5,993 bases of DNA. Origin: Calditrichaceae bacterium. Lineage in GTDB: Bacteria; Calditrichota; Calditrichia; Calditrichales; Calditrichaceae. Shown here one piece after another: positions 5,857-5,993 of this stretch. Location of the stretch: NCBI GenBank assembly GCA_030592985.1, contig JAUVIB010000217.1:1-5993 (forward strand). The letters are read 5' to 3'. Position 1 is the stretch's first letter. Every line of letters begins with the position of its first letter. The notes below the pieces were generated by a model. It made no database searches. It saw only the letters and a list, made by a program, of their open reading frames with translations, and was not told where the DNA came from. Made by a program: the position numbers and the translations under genes.

Positions 5857-5993
5857 TTATTTGTTTGAAAAATAGTAACACTATCGATATTAATTTTTGG
5901 AATGATTACTGCTCCTCTTAGTGGTTACTTTGACGGAATTTATATTGCAATTCAAACATTTTTATCCTATTTCCAAGGACCAATATTTTCAAT
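5857..5993 (+). pseudogene. Interrupted continuation of the symporter gene, running off the window
   Basis: After the TAA at 5854-5856, the same reading frame gives LFV, a TGA at 5866-5868, then KIVTLSILIFGMITAPLSG and YFDGIYIAIQTFLSYFQGP up to the window edge. This is a hydrophobic helix followed by the YFQGP segment normally seen in the next helices of SSS transporters. Both stops are one substitution from codons that would fit the family here (TAT or TAC for Tyr, GGA for Gly). No frame change is needed. The piece has an internal ATG at 5902 but no ribosome-binding site, so it is unlikely to be a separate gene. Sequencing error or genuine gene decay are both possible. Confidence 0.75.

Noticed and set aside
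5854..5868. Stop-codon reassignment or selenocysteine read-through in the symporter
   Set aside because: Both TAA and TGA occur four codons apart, while TGA ends larC and larE and TAA ends larB and the 370-residue gene. A recoding explanation would need two different codons read through.

Overview
The window reads as one continuous plus-strand gene run from an AT-rich bacterium. It carries the three genes that build the nickel-pincer nucleotide (NPN) cofactor of lactate racemase and related LarA enzymes, in the order larC, larE, larB. These are followed by gmhA (sedoheptulose-7-phosphate isomerase), an unnamed conserved protein of about 370 residues, and a sodium:solute symporter whose frame is interrupted. 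GmhA points to an LPS-bearing, Gram-negative type of cell. Base composition and this gene mixture would fit the Bacteroidota/Calditrichota/Ignavibacteria side of the tree, but that placement is a guess. Genes end in TGA, TAA and TAG, so the code appears standard.

Layout: larC (2-1165) starts one base into the window. A 172-base gap (1166-1337) holds a possible promoter and leads to larE (about 1338-2195). larE has no ATG, GTG or TTG that would include its ATP-binding loop, and the best start is an ATC behind a strong GGGGG ribosome-binding site. larB (2188-2976) overlaps the end of larE by 8 bases, and gmhA (2978-3550) begins one base after larB, so larE-larB-gmhA look translationally coupled. 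A 71-base gap with two TATAAT boxes precedes the 370-residue protein (3622-4734). The symporter starts at 4756. Its frame is stopped by TAA (5854) and TGA (5866), yet recognisable symporter sequence continues in the same frame to the window edge.

How the genes fit together: LarB carboxylates and hydrolyses nicotinic acid adenine dinucleotide to a pyridinium dicarboxylate mononucleotide. LarE thiolates both carboxylates. LarC inserts nickel using CTP. The consumer, a LarA-type racemase or epimerase, is not in the window and may lie upstream of larC or elsewhere. LarE has three cysteines in the positions expected of the iron-sulfur-cluster type rather than the sacrificial single-cysteine type.

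The points most worth checking are the non-canonical larE start, the double in-frame nonsense lesion in the symporter, the predicted cluster-type LarE, the tight larB-gmhA junction and the histidine-rich unknown protein. No CRISPR array, mobile element, tRNA or rRNA was seen.
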